DNA of 41,501 nucleotides, taken from NCBI GenBank assembly GCA_938002015.1, contig CALLAU010000006.1, positions 1 to 41,501 on the forward strand, given 5' to 3'. This document shows positions 7,712-16,884 of the stretch, piece after piece. The translations under genes were made by a program, and so were the position numbers. The notes under the pieces were generated by a model. It saw nothing but the letters and a program-made list of their open reading frames with translations, made no database searches and was not told the DNA's origin. This DNA is from an uncultured Bdellovibrionales bacterium (GTDB lineage: Bacteria > Bdellovibrionota > Bdellovibrionia > Bdellovibrionales > UBA1609). The number at the start of each line of letters is the position of its first letter. The first letter of the stretch is position 1.

Positions 7712-10069
7712 TTGATTTCTACATTTATTTTTAACTTTTTGGTTTCTTTTTCGATTTCAATCTCTGCTTTTGGACAGATAGCTCCGCAAGTTATATCTCA
7801 AGAGACAGCTGCGCGTTTAGAACGTGTCCCAGAGTTTAAATTCATCAAAGAGGAAGCGAATAAGCTAGGTGTAAAAGTCTATCTCTTTGGCGGCACAGCC
7901 TCAGCTTTTGCTCATTACGTAAGATGGGATTTAGAGCGAGAAGCAGGAGATGAGAAATATCAGGCTGAGCGTTTTGATTACGATTTTACAAATATTTACC
8001 GCGGCAACCAAGATTTAGACATCGTAGTTGACGGCACGGCTGAGCAAGCCGCAGCTTTGCAACAAATTTTAAAAGAAAAATATCCACATTTTGTTGGCTC
8101 AAAAGATGCTTGGGAGGTTCGACTCTTAAGAGCAGAGATTGGTGATAAACTGCCACTTCTTGATAACCCCGATTTTTTAAACCAGCACACGGATACAAAT
8201 TCTACAGGCATGGTTGCCGTCAACGCTGATGAAAACGAGATTGTTTTTAGAGATCTTTTTGCCTGGGAAAACCCAGATTCTGTTTTTTTAAATGATGTTG
8301 CAGCTGGAAGAATTAAATTTTTGTTTTCTGATAATCATGAAACTACAACACGTTTTAAAAATGGACAAAACCCTCCTGTTTTTGCAGCGATAAGATACCT
8401 GGCAAAACTTGCGCAGTATGAAGTGGATGAGGCTGAAGGTGATTTAGAAATTATAAAAAGAATTGTTGAAGGTGCAAATTGGAATACAATAAAAAATAAT
8501 GAATATGTAAAGTACAAATTAGAGGAGTTTGGGAAAAAAGCTTTACTTAACGCACCGGATTCAGAGTATGCGTGGAATTTGTTAGAAGATGTGGGTTTAA
8601 GAAAGCGCCTGATTGAGATGGATGGCAGTAGAATTAATACTGAAAACTCTCTTTCATGGTGGATGAATAAGGAGCCGCTTCGAACTAAGCCTTTGGGTGA
8701 AGGCAGTTGGCGAACCGCAGCTGAAATTTTTAAAAACCATATGAACGAGAGTGGAGAGATTGTAGTGGCGCATGAGACAAGGTCTTTTGAGGCTTATGAG
8801 AATATCACCCGCTCCTCTCACGGTGCTGCAAATGCTTTTATTTCAAGGAAAGGTGTGAGTGGTGAAGGGGCTCTTCATGGCGATGGCTTTTATACTAAGC
8901 TTGGCACGAAGGGGGCTGCAGGTACCAACTTAACCATTAGATTTAAGCTAAATCCTAAAGCAAAAGAAGGTGCGGATTTTACTTACAATAGTATCGGTTA
9001 TATTGTTGTGAAAAATAAAAAATCTTTGGAATTGATTCAAGAAGACTTAAATATTTCAATCGTTGATTTTTTTAAATTAACGATTTCAAATTCAATTTCG
9101 GAAAGTGATAAAGGGTTAAAGGAAAAACTATTTAGAAAGTTTAATAGGAAAAGCGTTTCAGATATGGATTTTCAAGAATCAAAAGATTTTGTGAAAGATT
9201 TTTTCTTTATAGCAAGTGATTTCCCAAGTAATTTACAGTTTGACTTTTCAAAGGTAGATGAAATTGATAATTTTTCAGATTTATATGAATTTTTTATTGC
9301 AAACACGAGAAGTTATTATGTCTATCTAATAACAAGAATTGATAATTCAAAAATAGAGTTAAAAGTAGAGTGGCTAGAATCTCTTATTGCTAAAGGTACA
9401 GTTGATGAATGGGTGGCAAGGGTCATTTATTCAGATAAATACTGGAGTAAGCACCCAGAGCTTGTCCAGGCTCTTATTGATAAAAATCATACTCAAATGG
9501 AATTTGAGATAGTTAAAGAGTTACTCTCTCAAGAGCATTGGGCTGGTCATTCAGAACTTGTTCAGGCTCTTATTGATAAGGGTGATGCTCAAATGGATTT
9601 TCACATAGCAATATATGTGCTTTCAAAAGAGTATTGGGCTGGTCATCCAGAGCTTGTTCAAAGCCTTATTGAGAAAGGCAATGCTGATGCACTAATAGCT
9701 GAGTATGTGCTTTCAAAGGAGTATTGGGCTGGTCATCCAGAGCTTGTTCAAAGTCTTATTGTGAAGGGTAATGCTGATGCATTAATAACTAAATATATTC
9801 TTTCAAAGGAGTATTGGTCTGATTATCCGGAACTTGTTCTGACCTTTATTGATGTTGATGGCGATAAAACAGCACTTAAAGACCTGTTTTTGCAGGAGCA
9901 TTGGGCAAGGCATCCAGTTCTTCTCGAGTATTTGAATTATCAATTTGAGGATAAGATTACAAAAGTTACTCTTGATGATCTAAACGAAAAGAAGAATCAA
10001 GTTTCTTTTGATGAATGGAGGAGTTTGACTATTCACGAGTTTTTTCTATGTAAAGAGGTGCTAAAGTGA
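7712..10069 (+). CDS. Secreted nucleotidyltransferase-like protein with ART-like segment and C-terminal tandem repeats
   Basis: The start is TTG 7712, with GAAGG 9 nt upstream, giving 785 residues. Residues 1-21 form a signal peptide ending SISAFG. Residues 45-240 resemble a polymerase-beta-type nucleotidyltransferase head, with VYLFGGTAS (GG60-61) and QDLDIVVDG (D101, D103) arranged as in CCA-adding and related enzymes. Residues 348-430 contain VVAHETRSFE and ALHGDGFYT, which recall the H...GxGxYT pattern of ADP-ribosyltransferase folds (tentative). Residues about 575-745 are six repeats starting at W578, W610, W642, W672, W702 and W731, with consensus HW-x2-HPELVQ-x-LI-x-KG. Related proteins occur in Bdellovibrio-group genomes as far as I recall. 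Substrate and role are unknown; an exported factor acting on prey is only a guess. Confidence 0.6.
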   Translation: MISTFIFNFLVSFSISISAFGQIAPQVISQETAARLERVPEFKFIKEEANKLGVKVYLFGGTASAFAHYVRWDLEREAGDEKYQAERFDYDFTNIYRGNQDLDIVVDGTAEQAAALQQILKEKYPHFVGSKDAWEVRLLRAEIGDKLPLLDNPDFLNQHTDTNSTGMVAVNADENEIVFRDLFAWENPDSVFLNDVAAGRIKFLFSDNHETTTRFKNGQNPPVFAAIRYLAKLAQYEVDEAEGDLEIIKRIVEGANWNTIKNNEYVKYKLEEFGKKALLNAPDSEYAWNLLEDVGLRKRLIEMDGSRINTENSLSWWMNKEPLRTKPLGEGSWRTAAEIFKNHMNESGEIVVAHETRSFEAYENITRSSHGAANAFISRKGVSGEGALHGDGFYTKLGTKGAAGTNLTIRFKLNPKAKEGADFTYNSIGYIVVKNKKSLELIQEDLNISIVDFFKLTISNSISESDKGLKEKLFRKFNRKSVSDMDFQESKDFVKDFFFIASDFPSNLQFDFSKVDEIDNFSDLYEFFIANTRSYYVYLITRIDNSKIELKVEWLESLIAKGTVDEWVARVIYSDKYWSKHPELVQALIDKNHTQMEFEIVKELLSQEHWAGHSELVQALIDKGDAQMDFHIAIYVLSKEYWAGHPELVQSLIEKGNADALIAEYVLSKEYWAGHPELVQSLIVKGNADALITKYILSKEYWSDYPELVLTFIDVDGDKTALKDLFLQEHWARHPVLLEYLNYQFEDKITKVTLDDLNEKKNQVSFDEWRSLTIHEFFLCKEVLK
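9443..9985 (+). repeat. Coding tandem repeats, 87-96 bp units
   Basis: Six repeat units in the 3' part of the secreted nucleotidyltransferase-like gene begin at the Trp codons 9443, 9539, 9635, 9725, 9815 and 9902. Periods are 96, 96, 90, 90 and 87 bp. The third and fourth units are nearly identical at DNA level, indicating recent duplication. Earlier and later units are more diverged. Confidence 0.85.
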
Positions 10070-10198
10070 AGCTTCTAGTTTATTTTATCTTCTGCATCTA
10101 AGTTCTAACCTGATTGATTTCTTTATCAACTGAAGCTTTAAGTCGTTTAGAGCCTGTTCTAAAGTTTTTGGGTAAGGTACTAAATAGAGATAACTAAC

Positions 10199-10633
10199 TT
10201 ATAATTTAAAGTAATTTTTTAGTAATGACTGTACATTCAGTGCTGTCATCTTTTTAGACTTGATCCAATATGGATCAAGCTCTCCTAAACTCATTGTTGT
10301 ATATACTTTCTTATCATTTTTAATAAGTTCTAACATTTTATCATGTCTTAGTTCATGCTTCTTAATTGCAAACTCTAATGTATTATCAGGAGAGAAGTTT
10401 AAATGCCTTGCAAGTTGTGCGAGAGTGAAAAGAACGTCGCCCATCTCATCAAAAACATCTTCTTTTGTTTTCTCTTGGATGGCCTCCTTAAGTTCATCGA
10501 CTTCCTCTAGCACTTTATCTAAGACTTCTAAATGATTATCCCAGTCAAAATGATCTTTGACGTTAATACCAACGTCTACGGCTTTAGATAATGATGATTT
10601 GCCTGTCTTTTCCACTAGACTTTTGTTATGCAT
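10199..10633 (-). CDS. Single-domain MazG-type nucleotide pyrophosphohydrolase
   Basis: MazG-family enzymes hydrolyse NTPs or dNTPs to NMP and PPi, for house-cleaning or control of nucleotide alarmones. The 144-residue protein has one MazG domain, with the metal-binding ExxE (E44-E47 in LEEVDEL) and ExxD (E63-D66 in DEMGDVLF) helices. Full-length E. coli MazG has two such domains and about 260 residues, so this is the short form. No good Shine-Dalgarno precedes the ATG at 10633. The gene stands alone on the minus strand between two plus-strand genes. Confidence 0.85.
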   Translation of the reverse strand: MHNKSLVEKTGKSSLSKAVDVGINVKDHFDWDNHLEVLDKVLEEVDELKEAIQEKTKEDVFDEMGDVLFTLAQLARHLNFSPDNTLEFAIKKHELRHDKMLELIKNDKKVYTTMSLGELDPYWIKSKKMTALNVQSLLKNYFKL

Positions 10634-10761
10634 TGCAAGCTTTTGGTCAAGGTGTATGTTTGTGCTAATGGAAAGTAATTCCGATAAGTCAGCTTAGAGT
10701 AAATTATACTTTGTTTAATTAATAAATAAAAATTTAGTGCTTTTAAAAAGAGATTAATGAA

Positions 10762-13272
10762 ATGAAAAATGAAAATTCAAACAATAAGAGCCCATTAGGT
10801 ACGAAGACCTCAAAGGCACCTAAGGCAGAATTTAGAAAAAGGCTGGTGGCTTCAGAACAGAGTTCAACGTTTTCAGGTTGGGTTAAAGACTGGAATTTTG
10901 AAAATTCTTTTTTTGGTTTACTGGGTTCTAAAACAGAAAAGTATAGAATTTCTAGAATTGCGTTTTGCTTTTTATTCTCACTCGTTTTCTCTTTGGTTCT
11001 TACGATTGAGGGAGCTTTTAATCAAGGGTTGAAGCTTGGTGAAATAGCGCAAGAAACAGTAAGATCTCCTTTGGATATAGAAGTAACTGATCATGAGGCA
11101 ACAAACCGTAAAAAGGAAGAGGCGGCCAGTTTAGTTCCGCCTGTATATGATTACTTCCCTAATAGATATGAGAAGGATTTAGATAGCGTTTACTCGACTT
11201 TTTCAACTTATAGAGCAAAGCTTAGAAAATCGAAAGCAAATAAAGAAGAGACTTCAAACTTTAAGCTTGTGGAGAAAAAGAAATTTCAAGAAAGCCTAGG
11301 AGTGAAGTTAAACGACAGAACGTTTGGTTGGTTAGTCGATCAAGGTTTTGATTTTAAGATTGAGCAGACCTTAACGTCATTGGTTGAGAAGTGGTCAACG
11401 TCATATCTTGTTGAAAAAGGAAAGGGTTTAAGCCCTAAAATATCTATAAGAACTATTGGCTCTAAAGGAGATGTCGTTTTAGAAGAAAGACTTGTGTCAG
11501 AAAATCTTTTAACAACAGTAACTGGTTATGAAAGTATAGAAAAAGATTTTGCAAGTTTTGAAAATAAGTACGATAGAAAAAAACTTGCAAGTATAGCAAG
11601 GCAGTTTAGAAAGCCTAACCTTATTTTAAACCCACAAATCTCAACACAAAGGATTAATGAGGCGATTGTTAAAGTATTGCCAGTAGTGATACCTGTTAAA
11701 GCCAATCAGGTGATCATCAACCAGGGGTCATTAATTCAAGAGCAAGATATTTTATTAATGAATGAGATTAACTTAAAGTTAAGTTCCACTCAGCAACAAA
11801 CTCGATTTGTTATTTTGACAATGATTTTGAGTATACTCTTATTAGTAGGCGTATCACTTCTTAAAAACGGTTTTGGTTTTGAAATTGATAAGTCTAAGCA
11901 AGATCTCGTTATATTAGCCTCAGTAAGTATTCTTGGAGTGATTCTAGTTAGATGCTGTCTTTTTCTTTTTGAAGGAGCATTGATAGAAAAATTTGGTAAC
12001 CAGATACCTGTTTTAGCTATTATGATTATGTCACCCGTTGCTATGAGTTCAATGCTTGCTACAATGCTTGTTAAATCTAAGAAGCTTATATGGTTTTACA
12101 TTATTTATTTTTCATTTGGTTTAAGTTTTTTAACTTCTGATAAGTTTTCATTTTTTGTTCTTTTAATTATAGCTGGGATCACTTCTGTAAGAATGTTAGC
12201 TGCATGCAAGAGCAGAAAAGATTTTTACTTTGCAGGTTTTGCTACAGGTGTTGTTATTGGGGTGGCGTCTGTTTTCGTTCACCTTCTAACGGTTGATAGT
12301 ATTATTAGCGTTAAAGTAGCCTCTTTGGGTTGGTTGCTTGGTTCAGGCATTATAGGTGGGTTTTTAAGTGTCATCTTTACAGTCACTCTAATTCCGCTTT
12401 TTGAATCTATTTTTGACGTTATGACTGACTTAAAGCTTTTAGAGCTTTCAAGCTTATCGCACCCTCTTTTAAAAGACTTGATGGTTAAAGCTCCGGGAAC
12501 TTATCACCACTGTGTAGTTGTTGGAAGTATGGTTGAGGCTGCTTCAAATGAAATAGGCGTTAATGGATTGTTAGGAAAAGTGATGGCTTATTTTCATGAT
12601 GTTGGAAAAATGAGTCATGCTGATTATTTTATTGAAAATCAAAGAAAAGGACGAAATCCGCACGACAGCATCTCTCCTCATTTAAGTAAAACCATTATTA
12701 TTGCACATGTTAAAGATGGAGCGGAGATGGTGCTTAAACATAAACTGGGAAAGGCGATTTTTTCAGGTGTTGTGGAGCACCATGGAACGACTCTTATCTC
12801 ATACTTTTTTGAAAAAGCTAAGAAAGAAGCTGAAGATGAAAAGGTTGTAAAGGAAGAGGAGTTTAGGTACGCAGGTCCAAAACCACAGTTTAAAGAGTCT
12901 GCCATTCTCATGCTTGCAGATAGTATCGAAGCTGCAGCCAGAACAATTGATGAACCTTCTCCTTTAAGAATTCAAAACCTTATAGATTCTATGGTTGAGA
13001 GAAAGTTTACAGATGGACAGCTAAATGAATGTAACCTTACATTTGAAGAGCTTACACAAATTAAGAAGTCTTTTTATAAAGTTTTAGTTGGAGTTTACCA
13101 TCACCGAGTGGCTTACCCGGATGATAACAAACAAAGTAAACAACAAGATAAGGGTGAAAGGATTTTAGAAAATGGAAGTGCTGGGAGCGAAAAAAGTATT
13201 AAAAATAAGTCAAACGGCATAACTTCTAGTGTAAATAATAATACAAAAAGAAATAACATAGATAAATTATAA
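10762..13272 (+). CDS. 7TM-HD family phosphohydrolase, PgpH-like (cyclic-di-AMP phosphodiesterase family)
   Basis: The 836-residue inner-membrane protein has one transmembrane helix near 65-85 and an extracytoplasmic 7TMR-HDED-like domain (about 90-340). Seven membrane helices follow (about 345-550), then a cytoplasmic HD domain. Metal-ligand motifs seen are YHHC (H582), AYFHDVGKM (H612-D613), HPHLSK-type His residues, VEHHGT and the late Asp in MLADSIEAA. PgpH of Listeria, the family prototype, cleaves c-di-AMP to pApA; the substrate here is inferred from family. The order pgpH-ybeY is widely conserved. The C-terminal 45 residues are low-complexity and rich in Asn/Ser/Lys. Confidence 0.9.
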   Translation: MKNENSNNKSPLGTKTSKAPKAEFRKRLVASEQSSTFSGWVKDWNFENSFFGLLGSKTEKYRISRIAFCFLFSLVFSLVLTIEGAFNQGLKLGEIAQETVRSPLDIEVTDHEATNRKKEEAASLVPPVYDYFPNRYEKDLDSVYSTFSTYRAKLRKSKANKEETSNFKLVEKKKFQESLGVKLNDRTFGWLVDQGFDFKIEQTLTSLVEKWSTSYLVEKGKGLSPKISIRTIGSKGDVVLEERLVSENLLTTVTGYESIEKDFASFENKYDRKKLASIARQFRKPNLILNPQISTQRINEAIVKVLPVVIPVKANQVIINQGSLIQEQDILLMNEINLKLSSTQQQTRFVILTMILSILLLVGVSLLKNGFGFEIDKSKQDLVILASVSILGVILVRCCLFLFEGALIEKFGNQIPVLAIMIMSPVAMSSMLATMLVKSKKLIWFYIIYFSFGLSFLTSDKFSFFVLLIIAGITSVRMLAACKSRKDFYFAGFATGVVIGVASVFVHLLTVDSIISVKVASLGWLLGSGIIGGFLSVIFTVTLIPLFESIFDVMTDLKLLELSSLSHPLLKDLMVKAPGTYHHCVVVGSMVEAASNEIGVNGLLGKVMAYFHDVGKMSHADYFIENQRKGRNPHDSISPHLSKTIIIAHVKDGAEMVLKHKLGKAIFSGVVEHHGTTLISYFFEKAKKEAEDEKVVKEEEFRYAGPKPQFKESAILMLADSIEAAARTIDEPSPLRIQNLIDSMVERKFTDGQLNECNLTFEELTQIKKSFYKVLVGVYHHRVAYPDDNKQSKQQDKGERILENGSAGSEKSIKNKSNGITSSVNNNTKRNNIDKL

Positions 13273-13294
13273 TTCTTCAAGTATACTGTTAAAG

Positions 13295-13786
13295 ATGGAA
13301 ATTAATTTAATTAAGCAAGACTCGTCTCGAGTTCCAAGAGCTTTTGTATCTAATTGGTTTAAAGAACTTATATTAGTTTTAAAAAAAGAGAAGACAACTA
13401 AAAATAGGAAGAAACTATCTTTAAAAGAAGTCTCTCTTGTTTTTGTAGAAAAGAAAGTAATTAAGTCACTTAACCTTAAATATAGAAATGTTAATAAACC
13501 AACAGATGTTCTCTCATTTAGTGGAGATGACTTCTTTATGTTTGGGGAGCTGGTTTTTTGCCCAGATGTAATTATAGCTAAGGCTAGGTCTTTAAATCTT
13601 TCCTACCGTCTCTACCTCTGTTTTTTGATGACTCATGGAACTCTACACCTTCTTGGTTATGAACATGAAGAAAGTCAGAAAAAAGAGCGTGAAATGTTTG
13701 CTTTTCAAGACAAGATCTTTAAAAAAGTTGCGGCAAAGCTTGCCCCAGAAGCTAAAAACGACTTTCATATCAGTTTAGCGCATTAG
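13295..13786 (+). CDS. ybeY: Endoribonuclease YbeY
   Basis: YbeY is a zinc-dependent single-strand endoribonuclease needed for 16S rRNA 3' maturation and ribosome quality control. The 163-residue product has the zinc motif HGTLHLLGYEH (H114, H118, H124) and the conserved NKPTDVLSF block (67-75). The usual form is GYDH; here Asp is replaced by Glu (E123). It starts 22 nt after the pgpH-like stop. The hexamer TATACT (13282-13287) ends 7 nt before its ATG, and only a weak AAAG could serve as ribosome-binding site. Confidence 0.95.
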   Translation: MEINLIKQDSSRVPRAFVSNWFKELILVLKKEKTTKNRKKLSLKEVSLVFVEKKVIKSLNLKYRNVNKPTDVLSFSGDDFFMFGELVFCPDVIIAKARSLNLSYRLYLCFLMTHGTLHLLGYEHEESQKKEREMFAFQDKIFKKVAAKLAPEAKNDFHISLAH

Positions 13787-13799
13787 GAGAGAAAGTTAT

Positions 13800-14913
13800 A
13801 TGTCTATTACAATCCAAGCAACAGAACTTTCTAAGACTTTAGAGGCGATGCAAGGAAAAATGGCAGACTTACGGGGGTATCTTTGAAATACCTGATAAGC
13901 AAAAACGTTTAAGTGATTTAGAAGAGAAGTCTCAAAGCCCTAAAATATGGGGTGACCCAAAAGAGATGAGTAAACTAAATAAAGAAAAAGCAACGCTAGA
14001 ATCAGTAGTTAATCTTTATTTAGACTTAAACTCACGTATTGAAGATGCTGTGGTTTTACTTGAAATGGCTGTTCAAGAAGAGAGTGAAGAAGACTTTGAA
14101 GAGGCAAAATCTGAGGTTAAAGCTGTAACTGTATTGCTAGAAGAGATGGAGACAAAGAGGCTCTTAGGTAAAGAGACAGACCCTAATTCTGCTTACATGT
14201 CGATAAACTCTGGAGCTGGAGGTACTGAAGCCTGTGATTGGGCGGGTATGCTTTTTAGAATGTATTCAAGATATGCAGATGCATCTGGCTATAAGCTTGA
14301 AGTTTTAGAGTCTACAGAAGGAGATGAGGCAGGTTTTAAATCAGTCACTTTCTTAGTTGAGGGCCCTTACGCTCATGGCTTTTTAAAAAATGAAATTGGA
14401 GTTCATAGGCTTGTTAGAATAAGCCCATTTGACTCAAATGCGAGAAGACATACTAGCTTTGCTTCAGTCTTTGTATGGCCTGAGGTTGATGATTCAATTG
14501 AAGTAGATATTAAAACAGAAGATTTAAAAATTGATACCTATAGAGCAAGTGGAGCAGGTGGGCAGCATGTTAATACGACTGATTCAGCTGTTAGGATCAC
14601 CCACATACCAACTGGAACAGTTGTTCAGTGTCAAAAAGAACGTTCTCAGCATGGTAATAGAGACAGAGCTATGAAAATGCTTAAAGCTGCCATTTATGAG
14701 CTTGAAATGAAGAAGCTTCAGGCTGAAAAAGAAGAAGCAGCTTCTGGCAAAAAAATTAATGAGTGGGGTAGTCAAATCAGATCTTATGTTCTTCACCCTT
14801 ATAAAATGGTTAAAGATCATAGAACCAACCATGAGTCAGGAAGTGCTGAAAAAGTTTTAGATGGGGATTTAAAAGGTTTTTTAGAAGCTGAACTTAAGAG
14901 AGTAGCTAAATGA
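13800..14913 (+). CDS. prfB: Peptide chain release factor 2, with programmed +1 frameshift
   Basis: RF2 ends translation at UGA and UAA. Translation begins at ATG 13800 after an AGGAGA site overlapping the ybeY stop. It reads 28 codons to CTT at 13881-13883, then meets the in-frame TGA at 13884-13886. A +1 shift on CTT-T continues as GAA ATA CCT and gives a 370-residue protein, the normal RF2 length. The classic stimulator, a Shine-Dalgarno-like GGGGG just upstream of TAT CTT TGA, is present. RF2-specific SPF (ISPFDS) and the catalytic GGQ in GAGGQHVN are intact. The frameshift is the known autoregulatory device: low RF2 favours shifting. The stop codon is followed by A rather than the C of E. 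coli. Confidence 0.97.
13871..13887 (+). promoter_or_regulatory. RF2 programmed +1 frameshift site
   Basis: The slippery CTT (13881-13883) is followed by TGA (13884-13886). An internal Shine-Dalgarno-like run of five G (13873-13877) lies 3 nt before CTT, as in other bacterial prfB genes. The upstream and downstream frames join exactly into one RF2 protein. Confidence 0.95.
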
Positions 14914-16142
14914 TGGTGAAGTTTTGGTTAATAGAACTTTGTTTAAAACTAAATGGGATCTTTAAGTTTTCGATTTCAAATACACTTTCAATTCTAGGCT
15001 TATCTGTTGGTGTTGGAACGCTGCTAGTGGCCTTATCTTTAGTTGAGGCTTATGAGGACTCTTATAGTGACAGTGTTTTTAGTGTGTATTCACATGCAAT
15101 TATAACCCCTTTAGGCTCAAAGATGAGCGTTAAGGAAGTTAGAAAAGATGTTAAATCAGTCTTAGGTAGTGAGGATTTTTCAATATCCCCTTTTTCTAGA
15201 CAAGAGGGGTTGCTGGCGACTAAAGGTAAGGTTTCAGGAGTAAATATTGAAGGTGTAGATCCAGACACTGTTTTAAGTGTTGTAGACTTAAAGGCTAAGA
15301 TTATTGAAGGCGAGTTCTTGATAGAGGACTTAGAGAAGAACTCAAGAGTCATCATTGGAAGAGGGCTTGCAAGTCGTTTTTCTTTAAAGCCTGGTGATAA
15401 TTTTGCTATAGTTATACCGATAAAAATCTCTCAAAATGATCAGAGCTTATCAAGAAAGGTTTTTACTTTTAAAGTTGGTGGTGTAGTGGACTATGGAAGC
15501 CACTTCGTTAATAAAAGAAATATTGTAATGCATAAAAACATTGTTGCTAGAATGGTTAATGCTTCAGAAGATTTTTTTAGTGCTGTAAGGATTAAATTAA
15601 AGAATGAGAACCAAGTGAATGCTTTTACTCAAAATTTTCGTATAAACTTTGAAGAGAAGTACTGGCTAAGATCATGGGCGGAGGCAGCAGGTGGAATCTT
15701 AAAAGTTATTAAGTTTGAAAAAATGATTATTTTCCTTGTTACTTTGATTTTAGCAATTGTTGCCTCATTTAACGTTTCTACAAATCTTTTTTTAAACCTT
15801 GTAAAAAGAACTAGAGAGATTTCTATACTCATGTCGCTTGGGGTAACAAGGCGACAGATATATTTAATGCTAGTTTTAAACGGTCTTTTTGTTGCTGTCC
15901 TAGGTATTCTTATTGGTTCAGTATTTGCTGTAGGTTTAATGATACTTGTAAATTATATTTTAAAGAGCGGTGTTTTTGTGCCGCCAGAAGTTTATAAGCT
16001 AACTTCTATTACACTGAGTTTATCTCCAACGGTGTTCTTACTAGTTTCAGGTGCCGCTTTATTACTTTGTCTTATTGCTTCTATGGCTCCTGCAAGAACA
16101 ATAAGAAAATTTTCTATAATAAAAGGACTAAGATATGGATAG
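14910..16142 (+). CDS. lolE: Lipoprotein-releasing ABC transporter permease, LolC/LolE family
   Basis: This is the inner-membrane subunit of the Lol machine, which extracts mature lipoproteins and passes them to LolA. The 410-residue protein has one N-terminal transmembrane helix (about 20-45, SISNTLSILGLSVGVGTLL) and a large periplasmic MacB-like domain (about 50-270). Three C-terminal FtsX-type helices follow, with the coupling-helix region KRTREISILMSLGVTRRQI between the first two. It overlaps prfB by 4 nt (ATGA) and lolD by 8 nt, so all three are translationally coupled. A single permease gene is present, so the transporter may be a homodimer (LolF-like); this is inference. Confidence 0.9.
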   Translation: MMVKFWLIELCLKLNGIFKFSISNTLSILGLSVGVGTLLVALSLVEAYEDSYSDSVFSVYSHAIITPLGSKMSVKEVRKDVKSVLGSEDFSISPFSRQEGLLATKGKVSGVNIEGVDPDTVLSVVDLKAKIIEGEFLIEDLEKNSRVIIGRGLASRFSLKPGDNFAIVIPIKISQNDQSLSRKVFTFKVGGVVDYGSHFVNKRNIVMHKNIVARMVNASEDFFSAVRIKLKNENQVNAFTQNFRINFEEKYWLRSWAEAAGGILKVIKFEKMIIFLVTLILAIVASFNVSTNLFLNLVKRTREISILMSLGVTRRQIYLMLVLNGLFVAVLGILIGSVFAVGLMILVNYILKSGVFVPPEVYKLTSITLSLSPTVFLLVSGAALLLCLIASMAPARTIRKFSIIKGLRYG

Positions 16143-16821
16143 TGAATTAGGTGCGACTTTACTTGAGGCTAAAAACATTAAGAAGTCTTTTAAGCTAGGC
16201 AGTGATAGCATAGATGTTCTTAAAGGCTTAAACTTAAGCCTTTCATCAGGAGAGTCTTTATCTATTATTGGAGGCTCTGGAGCAGGAAAATCTACGTTCT
16301 TACATACTCTTGGAACACTTGAGCCGCCAACTGAAGGTGCCGTCTATTATGGTGGAGAGGATGTGTTTACTTGGGGGAATAAAGAGCTTTCAAAATTTAG
16401 AAATGAGAACTTAGGCTTTGTTTTTCAGTTCCATTATTTATTAAATGAATTTACTGCAATACATAATGCCGCTTTACCAGCTATAGTTGGTGGGGTGTCA
16501 AAAGATGAGGCTTTTCAAAGGGCTTCTGAAATACTTTTTAAAATGGGCTTGCAGGACAGAATGGATCACTATCCGTCACAACTAAGTGGTGGAGAGCAGC
16601 AAAGAGTTGCTATAGCAAGAGCACTGATTATGAGACCAAGGTTAATACTAGCTGATGAGCCAACTGGAAACTTAGATAAAAATAATTCTGATAATATCCA
16701 AGAGATTTTTTTACAGATAGTTGAAGAATTTAGTGTTGGGCTTATTGCTGTTACTCACGATGAGAAGTTTGCAAAAGGGTTTTCTAGAATTAAGAATATG
16801 AAAGACGGTCTTTGGGTTTAA
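16135..16821 (+). CDS. lolD: Lipoprotein-releasing ABC transporter ATPase LolD
   Basis: LolD powers lipoprotein extraction with the LolE-type permease. The 228-residue ABC protein has Walker A GGSGAGKST (46-54), Q-loop VFQFHYLL, signature LSGGEQQRVAIARAL, Walker B LILADEPTGNLD and the H-loop AVTHD. The FQFHYLLNEFTA segment after the Q-loop is the characteristic LolD motif. It overlaps lolE by 8 nt and is followed by 63 nt of non-coding sequence. Confidence 0.95.
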   Translation: MDSELGATLLEAKNIKKSFKLGSDSIDVLKGLNLSLSSGESLSIIGGSGAGKSTFLHTLGTLEPPTEGAVYYGGEDVFTWGNKELSKFRNENLGFVFQFHYLLNEFTAIHNAALPAIVGGVSKDEAFQRASEILFKMGLQDRMDHYPSQLSGGEQQRVAIARALIMRPRLILADEPTGNLDKNNSDNIQEIFLQIVEEFSVGLIAVTHDEKFAKGFSRIKNMKDGLWV

Positions 16822-16884
16822 GACTAAGGCTTAAGAGGTCTAGTCTAGAGGACAACGTTTTAAAAAAGTTTTATTTTATAAACT

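Noticed and set aside
9620..9830. Regular DNA repeats that might suggest a CRISPR array
   Set aside because: Repeats are 87-96 bp, in frame and encode a conserved protein unit; there are no short repeats with unique spacers.
10070..10198. Possible small gene after the secreted repeat protein, such as an immunity factor
   Set aside because: No frame with a start, ribosome-binding site and reasonable length is present in this gap.
13800..13886. Short open frame ending in TGA just before prfB, which could look like a broken gene
   Set aside because: It is the canonical RF2 +1 frameshift site; both frames join into a normal-length RF2.
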